Below the pieces are notes generated by a model, which saw nothing but the letters and a program-made list of their open reading frames with translations, did not search any database and was not told the DNA's origin. The position numbers and the translations under genes are program-made. A stretch of 64,000 bases of DNA from Aureimonas populi (GTDB lineage Bacteria; Pseudomonadota; Alphaproteobacteria; Rhizobiales; Rhizobiaceae), in NCBI RefSeq assembly GCF_017815515.1, contig NZ_CP072611.1, positions 3,286,001 through 3,350,000 of the forward strand, written 5' to 3'. This document shows, piece by piece, positions 54,849 to 64,000 of this stretch. Position 1 is the first letter of the stretch, and every line of letters starts with the position of its first letter.

Positions 54849-55441
54849 GCTTCCAGGCACCCTCTCAGGCGGATGAGGCCGCGCCGGATGAGGCTTTTGA
54901 CCGTCCCGAGCGGCATGGCGCGCTCGCGCGCGAGTTCCTGGTAGGTCAGTCCGGCGAAGAACGCCCGCGCGATGGCGCCTCGCGTCCGCCCGTCGAGTTC
55001 TTCCAGGCAGGCGCGCAGGCGGTGCGCGTCCTCGGCGCGCTCGAGCCCGGCCAGCGCCCCCTCATCATCGTCCGGCACGTCGAGCGCGGCCTCGAACGCG
55101 GCCGGCGGGTGGCGCCCGGCCAGGGAGCGGCGGCGGTCGATGGCGCGGTTGCGGGCGATCGTCGCCAGCCACGTCACCGGGCTGGCCCGCGCGGGATCGA
55201 AGGCTTCCGCCTTGCGCCACACCGTCAGATACACGTCCTGCAACACGTCCTCGGCCTCTTGCCTGTCCGGCAAGATACGCAGGCAGATGCCGAAAAGCTT
55301 CGCACTCGTCAGGTCATAGACGTCGCGCAGCGCCACGCGGTCGCCCTGCGCCACGGCGCGAAGGCGCAAGGCCAGCCGTTCACGCGCGGCGTCCTGCGGC
55401 GACGCCGTGGCCGGGGCCGGATCCTCGCTCCCAGCGCTCAT
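54845..55441 (-). CDS. ECF RNA polymerase sigma factor
   Basis: 198 aa. Sigma2 at about 30-100 (LFGICLRILPDRQEAEDVLQDVYLTVWRKAEAF), a linker, and sigma4 at about 135-195 (TRGAIARAFFAGLTYQELARERAMPLGTVKSLIRRGLIRLR). SigK/RpoE-like, paired with its cognate anti-sigma downstream. Lies 30 bases after the diguanylate cyclase gene on the same strand, so c-di-GMP synthesis and this stress response may be co-expressed. Confidence 0.93.
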   Translation of the reverse strand: MSAGSEDPAPATASPQDAARERLALRLRAVAQGDRVALRDVYDLTSAKLFGICLRILPDRQEAEDVLQDVYLTVWRKAEAFDPARASPVTWLATIARNRAIDRRRSLAGRHPPAAFEAALDVPDDDEGALAGLERAEDAHRLRACLEELDGRTRGAIARAFFAGLTYQELARERAMPLGTVKSLIRRGLIRLRGCLEA

Positions 55442-55471
55442 ATCGTCTGGCCCTTCCCCGAACCGGGCGCC

Positions 55472-56329
55472 TCACGCCGCGCGGCGCCTGTGCCCCTTGG
55501 CTGCATACATGCGTGAGTCGGCAAACGCCATGACGCCCGAAAGCGTTGCACCCGGCGCCCAGAGCGCCGCCCCGACGCTGGCACCCATGTCCAGCGCCGG
55601 ATACCCCTCCAGAACGAGCGGCGCGCACAGGCGCTCACCGAGGGTCGCCGCCCGCTCGCCAAGGTGCTCCTCGCCCTCGACGCGCACCAGCGCGACGAAT
55701 TCGTCGCCGCCCAGCCGCGCCACCACCTCGGCTTCCGGCAGGGCCGCGCGCATCCGCCGGGCGACCTGCTTCAGCACCTCATCCCCCACCAGATGGCCGT
55801 GGCGGTCGTTGATGGCCTTGAAGCCGTCGAGATCGACCACGATCAGACCGAGGCGCGCCTGCTCGTCCTCGGCCGCGTCCTGCGCATCCTCGGCGCAGAC
55901 GACGAAGCCCCGGCGGTTGGCCAGGCCCGTCAGGTCGTCCGTCAGCGCGGCCTTCTCCAGCTCGCGCTCCAGCCTCTTGCGCTCGGTGATGTCGATCGCG
56001 ATGCCCACCAGCTTGTACACCCGCCCGCTTTGCGGATCGCGCACCGGGTTCAGCAGCGTGTGGAACCAGCGGCGGCCGCAGGGCAGCGAAAGCCTCTCCT
56101 CGTAATCCTTGAACACACCCGTCGCCACGCAGTCGCTGTAGCGCCTGTGCAGCATCTCGGCGGCGCGGGCCGACAGGCACTCGCGCAATGGGCGGCCGGC
56201 GACCTCGGCGTTGGACAGGCCCGACAGGCCCTCATAGGCGGCATTGATGCCCAGGAAACGGAACCCGTCCGTGCCGACCGCGAGGACAAAGGCCGGAACC
56301 CCGATATCGTCGATCTGAACGAATGGCAT
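55472..56329 (-). CDS. PAS-GGDEF diguanylate cyclase
   Basis: 285 aa. PAS domain at about 1-120 (FLGINAAYEGLSG, WFHTLLNPVRDPQSG, VGIAIDITERKRLERELEK), GGDEF domain at about 128-285 with LTDDLTGLANRRGF and an intact GGDEF near residue 208. No RxxD site, so no product inhibition is expected. First gene of the cyclase - sigma - anti-sigma set. Confidence 0.92.
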   Translation of the reverse strand: MPFVQIDDIGVPAFVLAVGTDGFRFLGINAAYEGLSGLSNAEVAGRPLRECLSARAAEMLHRRYSDCVATGVFKDYEERLSLPCGRRWFHTLLNPVRDPQSGRVYKLVGIAIDITERKRLERELEKAALTDDLTGLANRRGFVVCAEDAQDAAEDEQARLGLIVVDLDGFKAINDRHGHLVGDEVLKQVARRMRAALPEAEVVARLGGDEFVALVRVEGEEHLGERAATLGERLCAPLVLEGYPALDMGASVGAALWAPGATLSGVMAFADSRMYAAKGHRRRAA

Positions 56330-56453
56330 GCACTCAACTCCCCCACGATCCGGCGGGGCTTATCGCCGAGACGTGAAGTCTCGCTTAAAAGCGATGTCGT
56401 CCCCCGGCCCTTGCCCGAGGGCAAAGGCGGCCCCCTCCGCCGAAGGGTAAAGA

Positions 56454-56486
56454 AAGGGCGCGGCCCGATGCGGAGGCCGCGCCCTT
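56454..56486 (-). terminator. Intrinsic terminator after the 75-aa acidic protein gene
   Basis: Perfect 12-bp stem AAGGGCGCGGCC / GGCCGCGCCCTT with nine-base loop, then TTCTTT on the minus strand. It separates the small acidic gene from the downstream diguanylate cyclase operon. Confidence 0.8.
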
Positions 56487-56513
56487 GGAATCGGACTGCG
56501 CTGAAGCCCGCGT

Positions 56514-56741
56514 TCAGCTTTCCTCGCCGCCCGCATTCGCGAAATCGAAGCTCTCGATCATCTCCTCGACCTCGTCGGCGATGTCGGCGAGGAAGTCGCC
56601 CGCCTCCTCGGCATTCTCCGAGCCCTGGGTCACGAGCATGGCGAGCTGGATCTTGAGCACGGTGGAAACGTCCTCGAGCGTCTTGCCCTCGAAGAGGCTT
56701 GAAATCTTCTCGTTGATCTCGTCCAGTTCGACATCGGTCAT
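56514..56741 (-). CDS. Small acidic hypothetical protein
   Basis: 75 aa from ATG 56741. Very acidic and helical: TDVELDEINEKISSLFEGK and EEAGDFLADIADEVEEMIES. No membrane segment or Cys. It resembles no family I can name with certainty; acidic helical proteins of this size in rhizobia are annotated as hypothetical. Terminated by a strong hairpin, supporting a real transcript. Confidence 0.7.
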   Translation of the reverse strand: MTDVELDEINEKISSLFEGKTLEDVSTVLKIQLAMLVTQGSENAEEAGDFLADIADEVEEMIESFDFANAGGEES

Positions 56742-56885
56742 CGTTCGGTCTCTCCTGTTTGCGGTCCAAAAGCCGCTCAGCGGCGAGGGGTTCCCCGTGC
56801 TGGCTTGCCATCTACGGGGAAAGGCCGCCCGATGGAACGCGAAAGGTCGTCGGCGTTCCGTCGGCGCGCAACAGGAGGCGATCCC

Positions 56886-57191
56886 ATGACACCGCCGGAG
56901 ACGTTCCAGTGGCGCGACCTCGCCAGCGCCCCGCGCGACGGCACCCGCATTCTGGTCACGCTGCGCGCCACGGAGCAAGGCCCGGCCACCGTCGATACGG
57001 CCTATTGGGCCCGTGGCACCAGCCGGGCCGGGGAAGGCTGGCGCGCCGCCGATTCCAGCGCCGACTGCGTCATCCTCTATGCAGAGGCCGAGCTGATGGG
57101 ATGGATGCCCCTGCCCTCGCCGCTCGCCGCCTCATGGCCCGAGCCGATGCGCCCCGAGGACGCGCAGGAGGACGCCGGCTCGGGCATATGA
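56886..57191 (+). CDS. DUF551-like small protein
   Basis: 101 aa, ATG 56886 with a strong AGGAGG 7-8 bases upstream; an earlier in-frame ATG (56805) lacks one. FQWRDLASAPRDGTRILV and a C-terminal WMPLP are the pattern of DUF551-like proteins (WhxIxSAPxDGTxIL...W.PLP), common in phages and rhizobial chromosomes. Function unknown. Confidence 0.75.
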   Translation: MTPPETFQWRDLASAPRDGTRILVTLRATEQGPATVDTAYWARGTSRAGEGWRAADSSADCVILYAEAELMGWMPLPSPLAASWPEPMRPEDAQEDAGSGI

Positions 57192-57293
57192 GGGCTTATC
57201 CGGTCGCGGCACGCGAACTCTGTTAACCAAGGGGCGGAACGCCATCCCGTACGCGTCGTTGCTCCTGTCCACCCGTTGGAAAGGACCGACCCC

Positions 57294-58220
57294 ATGTTCA
57301 TGCGCGTCGATAAGCTGCAAGTCGAACTGCCGGCGCCCACCCGCGCCGATCCCAACGCCGCCGCCGCTCTTCAGGAACTGCTCGGCGGGAAGTATGGAGA
57401 GATGTCCACGCTCGGCAACTACATGTTCCAGAGCTTCAACTTCCGCTCCAAGACCAAGCTGAAACCCTTCTACAGCCTCGTGGCGGCCATCACGGCCGAG
57501 GAGCTCGGCCATGTCGAGCTTGTCTCGAACGGCGTGGCGATGCTGGCCAACGGCCCGGACAAGCCCGATGGCGACACGGGCGACGGCGGCGACATCTCCG
57601 GCGCACCCTTCGCCGACATGGCGGAGGCGAGGCTCGCGGGCGCCTTCTTCTCCGCCGGCGGCGGCGCCATGCCGGTGAACTCCAACGGCGCCTCCTGGAA
57701 CAACGACTTCGTCACCACCACGGGCAATGTCGTGGTCGATCTCCTGCACAACTTCCACCTCGAATGCGGCGCCCGGCTGCACAAGCTGCGCGTCTATGAA
57801 AGCCTCACCGATCCCACGGGGCGCGAGGTGTGCGGCTATCTGCTGGTGCGCGGCTCGGTTCACGCCCACGCCTATGCGCTGGCGCTCAAGAAGATCACCG
57901 GCGTGGATCTCGACAAGTTCCTGCCCACGCCCAACATCCCGCTCGACAGGATTCCCGAGTGCCAGAAATATCTGGACGAGGGTTCGCACCGGCGGCTCTA
58001 CACGTTCAGCCCGAACGACTACAAGGAGATGGCGGGCATCTGGGGCAATGGCGAGATGGCGCTCCCCGGCGACCCGCAGGGCGAGCTTGAGGTGATCGAC
58101 GGCCACCCGGACGGGGCCAAGATCCACGACCTCACCGGCGTTCCCTCGGCCTTCACCCCGGACTACGCGCCGGAGGAAATGTTCGAGATTGCCCAGAAGC
58201 TCTACAAGGCCTCGCGCTGA
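57294..58220 (+). CDS. Manganese catalase
   Basis: 308 aa non-haem catalase, 2 H2O2 to O2 + 2 H2O at a di-Mn site. By alignment of motif spacing to the Lactobacillus enzyme, ligands are E36, E70, H73, E157 and H190; the ExxH pair lies in AEELGHVE and the last His in RGSVHAHAY. The spacing between the last two ligands (33) equals the family's. ATG 57294 has AAGGA upstream. Monocistronic, followed by a terminator. Confidence 0.95.
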   Translation: MFMRVDKLQVELPAPTRADPNAAAALQELLGGKYGEMSTLGNYMFQSFNFRSKTKLKPFYSLVAAITAEELGHVELVSNGVAMLANGPDKPDGDTGDGGDISGAPFADMAEARLAGAFFSAGGGAMPVNSNGASWNNDFVTTTGNVVVDLLHNFHLECGARLHKLRVYESLTDPTGREVCGYLLVRGSVHAHAYALALKKITGVDLDKFLPTPNIPLDRIPECQKYLDEGSHRRLYTFSPNDYKEMAGIWGNGEMALPGDPQGELEVIDGHPDGAKIHDLTGVPSAFTPDYAPEEMFEIAQKLYKASR

Positions 58221-58242
58221 GCCCGCGCGAGCGACTTCGGCA

Positions 58243-58272
58243 GGGGGCGGCCGAAGCGGCTGTCCCCCTTTT
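58243..58272 (+). terminator. Intrinsic terminator after manganese catalase
   Basis: GGGGG-C-GGCCG / CGGCT-GT-CCCCC with a three-base loop, then TTTT, 22 bases after the catalase stop. Confidence 0.7.
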
Positions 58273-58543
58273 CCATGAGCGAACGCATCCGTCTGGTGTG
58301 CGCGCACGTAGCTGACTTGTCGAATCCACAGATCGGTCGCCTACGCATGCCGCATTCATTCAGGGATCCGGGCTTATGGGTCCTCGTCGCATTCGCCTGC
58401 GCGGCGGCATTGGCGGCATTCCTCGGCCTGTTGTAGCCAGCCCTTCGCGGCAGCGCATCGGACCGTGCGATGCTGCGATGCGAGGAAAATGGGGAACCGG
58501 GCCCCGCGCGGCGCGTTCGGCAGGATCATCATCCGCACGGGAC

Positions 58544-58963
58544 ATGTCGATGGTTTCGCATTTCTTCGGCAGGAAGCTCTTTCGCGCCAGAGAGCTTTCG
58601 CTGGGCGCTGCTGCCGCCATGGCGCTTGTCGCCTACTTCCATGACGATATCGGAGCGATCGCCTTCCCCAACGCGCTCGGCAGCGTGGACGACACCGTCC
58701 TGCGCCTGAGCACGGACCTTCCCCGCATGATGCCCGGCGGCTCCACGCTCGAGGCCGTGGAGCGCGCGGGCGACCGCGTCGTCCTGAGCCATGCCCTGCC
58801 GCCGGAGCGGCCCGTTCGCGAAGCCTACAGGGAACTGGCGGCCAATCTCTGCGAGGATTGGCGCCCCCATCTGCGCCGGGGCGAGATCGCGGCCGTGGAA
58901 ACGCGCTACCACCGCAGCGGGCAGGACGGCGTCTTCTATCTCAACAGCCGCCAGTGCCGCTGA
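58544..58963 (+). CDS. Hypothetical membrane-anchored protein
   Basis: 139 aa from ATG 58544 (ATG 58550 is an alternative). N-terminal hydrophobic segment at about 17-35 (LSLGAAAAMALVAYFHDD), then a soluble domain with VDDTVLRLSTDLPRMMPGGST and NLCEDWRPHLRRGEIAAVETRYH containing two Cys (C111-type NLCEDW and the C-terminal RQCR). Resembles small periplasmic proteins with a disulfide; not recognised. Confidence 0.65.
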   Translation: MSMVSHFFGRKLFRARELSLGAAAAMALVAYFHDDIGAIAFPNALGSVDDTVLRLSTDLPRMMPGGSTLEAVERAGDRVVLSHALPPERPVREAYRELAANLCEDWRPHLRRGEIAAVETRYHRSGQDGVFYLNSRQCR

Positions 58964-59107
58964 GGCGCGCGCCTAGCAGCCGCACCGCCTAAACGGCCCC
59001 ACGCGCTTCCATTAACCCTGTTCCCTTGCCGATCCACGGTCGCGGTCTTAGAGTAGGCTCGCGCTGGATCGGCCCTGCGCCGGTTCGTGCCTTCGAGGGA
59101 GGATGGC

Positions 59108-60067
59108 ATGAATGAGCACCGCCTTCACGCGAGCCGCGTTCTCCACGCGATTCAATCGGACGAGGCCGCCCGCTCGGGCCTCGTGGCCTCCTGGCGCCGC
59201 TCCTGCTCCCTCCATCGCCTCGACCCCGCTGCCCGAACCCCGCCCCAGCGCATCTCCGATTCGGAACTCGCTCATGCGCGCCAGCGCATGGGTCGGCTGA
59301 TCCGGGCCGCCTCCGCCAGCCTCGACAAGCTTTATCTGGCCGTGGGCGGCGTCGGCTGCTGCGTGCTTCTGGCCGACAGCGACGGCATACCGGTGGAGCG
59401 GCGGGGCGCGCCGTGCGACGACGCGACCTTTCGAAGCTGGGGCTTGTGGACCGGCACCCTGTGGGGCGAGGACCACGAGGGCACCAACGGCATCGGCACC
59501 TGCCTGGTGGACGGACGGGCGCTGACGATCCACCGCGACGAGCACTTCCTCACGCGCAATATCGGCCTTTCCTGCACCACCGCGCCCATCCACGACCATG
59601 AGGGCCGCCTCGTCGCCGCCCTCGACGTCTCCTCCTGCCGGGCCGACCTGACCCAGAGCTTCGCGGGGCTGATCGCGCTGGCCGTGGGCGATGCCGCGCG
59701 GCGGATCGAGGCGGAGCATTTCCGCTCCGTCTTCTCGCAGGAGCGCATCCTCGTCGTTCCCGGCACCGAGGGCGGCCACGCGCTGCTCGCGGTGGACGGC
59801 GATGATCTGGTGGTGGGCGCCAGCCGCGCGGCCCGCCTCGCGCTGGGACTCGATACGGAACGAATCGCCGCCGGCCTGCCGGCCATCGACCTCTTCGGCC
59901 CGGCCGCCGGCGACGCCATGGAGGCACTGGAAGCGGAGCGGGGCGTGCTCCAGCGCGCACTGGCCCGCGCCGGGGGCAATGTCAGCGAGGCGGCCCGCAA
60001 TCTGGGCGTCTCGCGCGCCACGCTGCATCGGCGGATGAACCGCCTCGGCCTGCGCCGGCCGCATTGA
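59108..60067 (+). CDS. AcoR-like regulator lacking the AAA+ domain
   Basis: 319 aa. N-terminal region SGLVASWRRSCSLHRLDP is the AcoR-family start, then a GAF domain (about 75-195: GGVGCCVLLADSDG, EDHEGTNGIGTCLV), and a C-terminal Fis-type HTH (GNVSEAARNLGVSRATLHRRMNRL). The central sigma-54-contacting AAA+ domain (GAFTGA) of AcoR is missing, so it cannot activate sigma-54 RNA polymerase in the usual way. GGAGG precedes ATG 59108. Regulates the aldB-adhP genes by position. Confidence 0.88.
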   Translation: MNEHRLHASRVLHAIQSDEAARSGLVASWRRSCSLHRLDPAARTPPQRISDSELAHARQRMGRLIRAASASLDKLYLAVGGVGCCVLLADSDGIPVERRGAPCDDATFRSWGLWTGTLWGEDHEGTNGIGTCLVDGRALTIHRDEHFLTRNIGLSCTTAPIHDHEGRLVAALDVSSCRADLTQSFAGLIALAVGDAARRIEAEHFRSVFSQERILVVPGTEGGHALLAVDGDDLVVGASRAARLALGLDTERIAAGLPAIDLFGPAAGDAMEALEAERGVLQRALARAGGNVSEAARNLGVSRATLHRRMNRLGLRRPH

Positions 60068-60074
60068 TGGCGTT

Positions 60075-60098
60075 ACCTGTCGCAACGATGCGACAGGT
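60075..60098. promoter_or_regulatory. Perfect 10-bp inverted repeat, probable operator of aldB
   Basis: ACCTGTCGCA-ACGA-TGCGACAGGT, starting 8 bases after the AcoR-like stop and about 108 bases before the aldB start. Symmetric TGTCGCA half sites suggest a dimeric Fis-type regulator. No U-run, so not a terminator. Confidence 0.65.
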
Positions 60099-60205
60099 CC
60101 GCCGCAATATCCATAGCCGGCGCATGACGTGGCCGCTTCCAGGCGCGACATTCCCGCACACGGTTCGCCCCCTCCGTGGCGGCCCAGCTTTTCGGGAGGA
60201 AAGAT

Positions 60206-61723
<1,518 letters not shown>

Positions 61724-61735
61724 GCCAGCATACGA

Positions 61736-61759
61736 CGCGGCGGGGCCCGCCCCGCCGCG
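61736..61759 (+). terminator. GC stem-loop between aldB and adhP
   Basis: CGCGGCGGGGC / GCCCCGCCGCG, perfect arms with a minimal loop, 12 bases after the aldB stop. No U-run; more likely an mRNA-stabilising or attenuating stem than a full terminator, since adhP continues on the same strand. Confidence 0.45.
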
Positions 61760-61798
61760 CCCCATGACAGTCGCAATTGAAAGAGGCAGGACATATCC

Positions 61799-62830
61799 AT
61801 GGCGAAAACCATGAAGGCCGCCGTCGTGCGCGAGTTCGGCAAGCCGCTGACTATCGACGAGGTGCCGATTCCCGAGCCCGGCCCCGGCCAGATCCAGGTC
61901 GCCATCAAGGCGAGCGGCGTGTGCCACACCGACCTGCACGCCGCCGAGGGCGACTGGCCCGTGAAGCCCAACCCGCCCTTCATCCCGGGCCATGAGGGCG
62001 TGGGCTTCGTCTCGGCCGTCGGCGCGGGCGTGCGCCACATCAAGGAAGGCGACCGCGTCGGCGTGCCCTGGCTCTACACCGCCTGCGGCCACTGCCGCCA
62101 CTGCCTGGGCGGTTGGGAGACGCTCTGCCACGAGCAGGAGAACACCGGCTACTCGGTCAATGGCGGCTTTGCCGATTATGTGGTGGCCGACCCCAACTTC
62201 GTGGGCCACCTGCCCAAGGAGATCGACTTCCTGGAGATCGCGCCCATCCTGTGCGCGGGCGTCACGGTCTACAAGGGCCTGAAAGTGACGGACACCAAGC
62301 CCGGCGACTGGGTGGTGATCTCGGGCATCGGCGGCCTCGGGCACCTGGCCGTGCAGTACGCCAAGGCCATGGGGATGAACGTGGCGGCGGTCGATATCGA
62401 CGACGCCAAGCTCGACCTGGCGCGCCGCCTCGGCGCCACCCTCACGGTCAACGCCCGCAACGAGGACCCCGCCGCCGTGATCCGCAAGGAGACCGATGGC
62501 GGCGCCAACGGCGTCCTCGTCACCGCCGTCAGCAACAAGGCGTTCGAGCAGGCCATCGGCATGGTCGGGCGCGGCGGCACGGTGGCGCTGAACGGCCTGC
62601 CGCCGGGTGACTTCCCGCTCGACATCTTCGGCCTCGTGCTGAACGGCGTCACCGTGCGCGGCTCCATCGTCGGCACCCGCCTCGATCTTCAGGAGGCGAT
62701 CGACTTCGCGGCCGAAGGCAAGGTGAAGGCGACGGTGGCCTCCGGCAAGCTGGAGGACATCAACGACATCTTCGCCAAAATGCACAAGGGCGCGATCGAG
62801 GGCCGCATCGTCCTCGATCTCGCGGCCTGA
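61799..62830 (+). CDS. adhP: Zinc-dependent alcohol dehydrogenase AdhP
   Basis: 343 aa medium-chain Zn ADH. Catalytic zinc ligands C42 (GVCHTDLH), H65 with E66 (PGHEGVGF) and a Cys near 152 (LCAGVTVYK); structural zinc C96, C99, C102, C110. Rossmann [17 protein letters not shown] with D of [10 protein letters not shown], so NAD-preferring. Converts ethanol-type alcohols to aldehydes that AldB oxidises. Confidence 0.95.
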   Translation: MAKTMKAAVVREFGKPLTIDEVPIPEPGPGQIQVAIKASGVCHTDLHAAEGDWPVKPNPPFIPGHEGVGFVSAVGAGVRHIKEGDRVGVPWLYTACGHCRHCLGGWETLCHEQENTGYSVNGGFADYVVADPNFVGHLPKEIDFLEIAPILCAGVTVYKGLKVTDTKPGDWVVISGIGGLGHLAVQYAKAMGMNVAAVDIDDAKLDLARRLGATLTVNARNEDPAAVIRKETDGGANGVLVTAVSNKAFEQAIGMVGRGGTVALNGLPPGDFPLDIFGLVLNGVTVRGSIVGTRLDLQEAIDFAAEGKVKATVASGKLEDINDIFAKMHKGAIEGRIVLDLAA

Positions 62831-62834
62831 GGCC

Positions 62835-63191
62835 ATGGGCCGGGCCGTGCAGGAAAAGGTCTCCGCCACGCCGGCCGCGCTGGAGCTGCTGGCCGAGATC
62901 GTGGCTGACCACGGCCCGGTCCTCTTCCACCAGTCGGGGGGCTGCTGCGACGGCTCTTCGCCCATGTGCTACCCGGCCGCCGATTTCATGATCGGCGACC
63001 GGGACGTGCTTCTTGGCCATATCGGCGGCGCGCCGTTCTATATCGGCGCCGCCCAGTACGACGCCTGGAAGCATACCGACCTCGTCATCGACGTGGTGCC
63101 CGGGCGCGGCGGCATGTTCTCCCTCGACAACGGTCGGGAACGCCGCTTCCTGACCCGCTCGACGCTCTGCGCCGTTCCCGGCCCCGCGTAA
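62835..63191 (+). CDS. DUF779 family protein
   Basis: 118 aa. QSGGCCDGSSPMCYPAADF Cys cluster and GAPFYIGAAQYDAWKHTDLV are the DUF779 signature. The family is found next to aldehyde dehydrogenases and AcoR-like regulators; it may bind metal. It starts 4 bases after the adhP stop, so it is in the same operon. Confidence 0.93.
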   Translation: MGRAVQEKVSATPAALELLAEIVADHGPVLFHQSGGCCDGSSPMCYPAADFMIGDRDVLLGHIGGAPFYIGAAQYDAWKHTDLVIDVVPGRGGMFSLDNGRERRFLTRSTLCAVPGPA

Positions 63192-63344
63192 GGCTGGAGC
63201 GCACCGCCGGCAAAGCTTCATGAGGAAAGCTGCGGGGAAAGCGAGGATGGCCCCGAAGCTGCCCGAATATGGCCGGCGATCGAAACTAGGCCACAACGAC
63301 CGGGCCGGCCGGAACAGCCGGCGGCCGTTTGTGGAGACGTTTCG

Positions 63345-64000
63345 ATGACGAAGACTGCCCTTCCGCCTCTTATGGCGGCCCTGATGCTCGGCTTATCCAG
63401 CATGGCGGCGGCGGCCGAGGACCGTGTGGTGGAGACCGCGCGGGAGATCGAGCAGCGGCTGGGGGCGCGGGTGGGGCTGGCCATCCATGATCTGGAGAGC
63501 GGCACGAGCTGGCGTCACAATGCCGACGAGCGCTTTCCCATGGCCAGCACGTTCAAGGCTCTCGCCTGCGCCGGGCTTCTGGCCAGGGTCGACGCTGGCG
63601 AGGAGGACGCCGGACGCACCGTGACCATCGAGGCGGAAGACCTCGTCGCCCACGCGCCCGTCACCGAAAAGCTGGTGGGCCAGGAGGTTTCGCTGCACGA
63701 TCTCTGCGCGGCGACGATGGCCACGAGCGACAACCCGGCCGCCAACGCGATCATCGACAGCCTGGGCGGCCCCGGCGGCGTGACCGCCTTCGTGCGCTCC
63801 CTCGGCGACGAGACGACGCGGCTGGACCGGCGGGAAACGGAGTTGAACGAGGGCACGCCGGGCGACCCGAGGGACACCACCTCCCCCGCAGCCATCTCTG
63901 CCACGCTGCGCGAGCTGGTGCTGGGAAGCGCGCTTTCGGCAGGCTCGCGCGGGCAGCTTACGGAGTGGCTGGTCGCGAACGAGGTCGGCGGCCCGCTACT
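63345..64000 (+). CDS. Class A beta-lactamase (3' partial)
   Basis: About 218 residues visible, cut by the window end. Signal peptide at about 1-24 (LMLGLSSMAAAAED). Motif 1 S68-T-F-K71 (MASTFKAL), SDN at 128-130, and the omega-loop E164-T-E-L-N168. The KTG motif would lie beyond the window. All visible catalytic residues are intact, so the enzyme should hydrolyse penicillins at least. No ampR-type regulator is in the visible part; the upstream gap (153 bases) may hold its promoter. Confidence 0.93.
   Translation, partial: MTKTALPPLMAALMLGLSSMAAAAEDRVVETAREIEQRLGARVGLAIHDLESGTSWRHNADERFPMASTFKALACAGLLARVDAGEEDAGRTVTIEAEDLVAHAPVTEKLVGQEVSLHDLCAATMATSDNPAANAIIDSLGGPGGVTAFVRSLGDETTRLDRRETELNEGTPGDPRDTTSPAAISATLRELVLGSALSAGSRGQLTEWLVANEVGGPL

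Noticed and set aside
58275..58436. 53-codon frame with a hydrophobic C-terminus (WVLVAFACAAALAAFLGLL)
   Set aside because: Its ATG lies directly at the end of the catalase terminator with no ribosome site; the internal ATG at 58347 also lacks one. A tail-anchored mini-protein is possible but not supported.
60125..60150. GG-N10-GC pattern (TGGCCGCTTCCAGGC) resembling a sigma-54 promoter upstream of aldB
   Set aside because: The -12 element reads AGGC instead of TTGC, and the adjacent regulator lacks the sigma-54 ATPase domain.
63275..63332. GC palindrome upstream of the beta-lactamase as an operator
   Set aside because: GCCGGC repeats here are explained by base composition; no symmetric site of useful length with clear spacing.

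Overview
The window is GC-rich chromosomal DNA of an alphaproteobacterium, most likely order Hyphomicrobiales (Rhizobiales). The evidence is the gene order PleC-like kinase / glnE / two-component pair / degP next to cycHJKL and feuPQ, families largely confined to alphaproteobacteria (DUF1491, DUF2336, DUF5330, DUF6456, cysteine-cluster YcgN), TTAA-type CtrA-like boxes, and a Rhodobacter-type gene transfer agent (GTA) cluster. Family-level placement (for example Aurantimonadaceae) is a guess. No rRNA, confident tRNA, CRISPR array, insertion sequence or integrase was seen.

Layout. 1-8.2 kb: 3' part of a PleC-like histidine kinase, converging on a minus-strand block degP - response regulator - sensor kinase - glnE. 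8.5-10 kb: cysG, followed by an intergenic repeat whose ends supply the stop codons of cysG and of the facing ccmH. 10.2-17.2 kb, minus strand: a small secreted protein (FeuN candidate), feuP, feuQ, a lipoprotein and the cytochrome c maturation genes cycH/ccmI, cycJ/ccmE, cycK/ccmF, cycL/ccmH.

17.3-31.7 kb, minus strand: one tightly coupled GTA structural cluster in the RcGTA order (g1 small terminase, g2 large terminase, g3 portal, g3.5 membrane protein, g4 protease, g5 capsid, g6-g8 head-tail connectors, g9 tail tube, g10/g10.1, g11 tape measure, g12-g15 tail tip and megatron), ending in a holin-like gene. A 52-codon gene sits between g7 and g8. The leader carries a TTGACA promoter with a palindrome over it and a strong terminator hairpin before g1; two more strong terminators and one weak one lie inside the cluster. 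This is the layout expected if transcription needs an antiterminator, as described for the Caulobacter GTA.

31.8-47.4 kb: housekeeping and envelope genes: YcgN-type protein, a class A penicillin-binding protein, DUF1214/DUF1254 pair, DUF2336, DUF1491 with a peptidoglycan-binding protein and a DivJ-like kinase preceded by CtrA-like boxes, DUF5330, sufE, DUF6456 with a stand-alone DnaA-domain-IV-like regulator, a ModE-type regulator and a three-subunit molybdenum hydroxylase (paoABC-like).

47.5-64 kb: anmK, a MATE exporter, a WbpE-like sugar aminotransferase, a GGDEF-EAL protein, an operon of diguanylate cyclase + ECF sigma factor + anti-sigma factor, small hypothetical genes, manganese catalase, an alcohol-oxidation module (AcoR-like regulator lacking its AAA+ domain, aldB, adhP, DUF779), and the 5' part of a class A beta-lactamase cut by the window edge.
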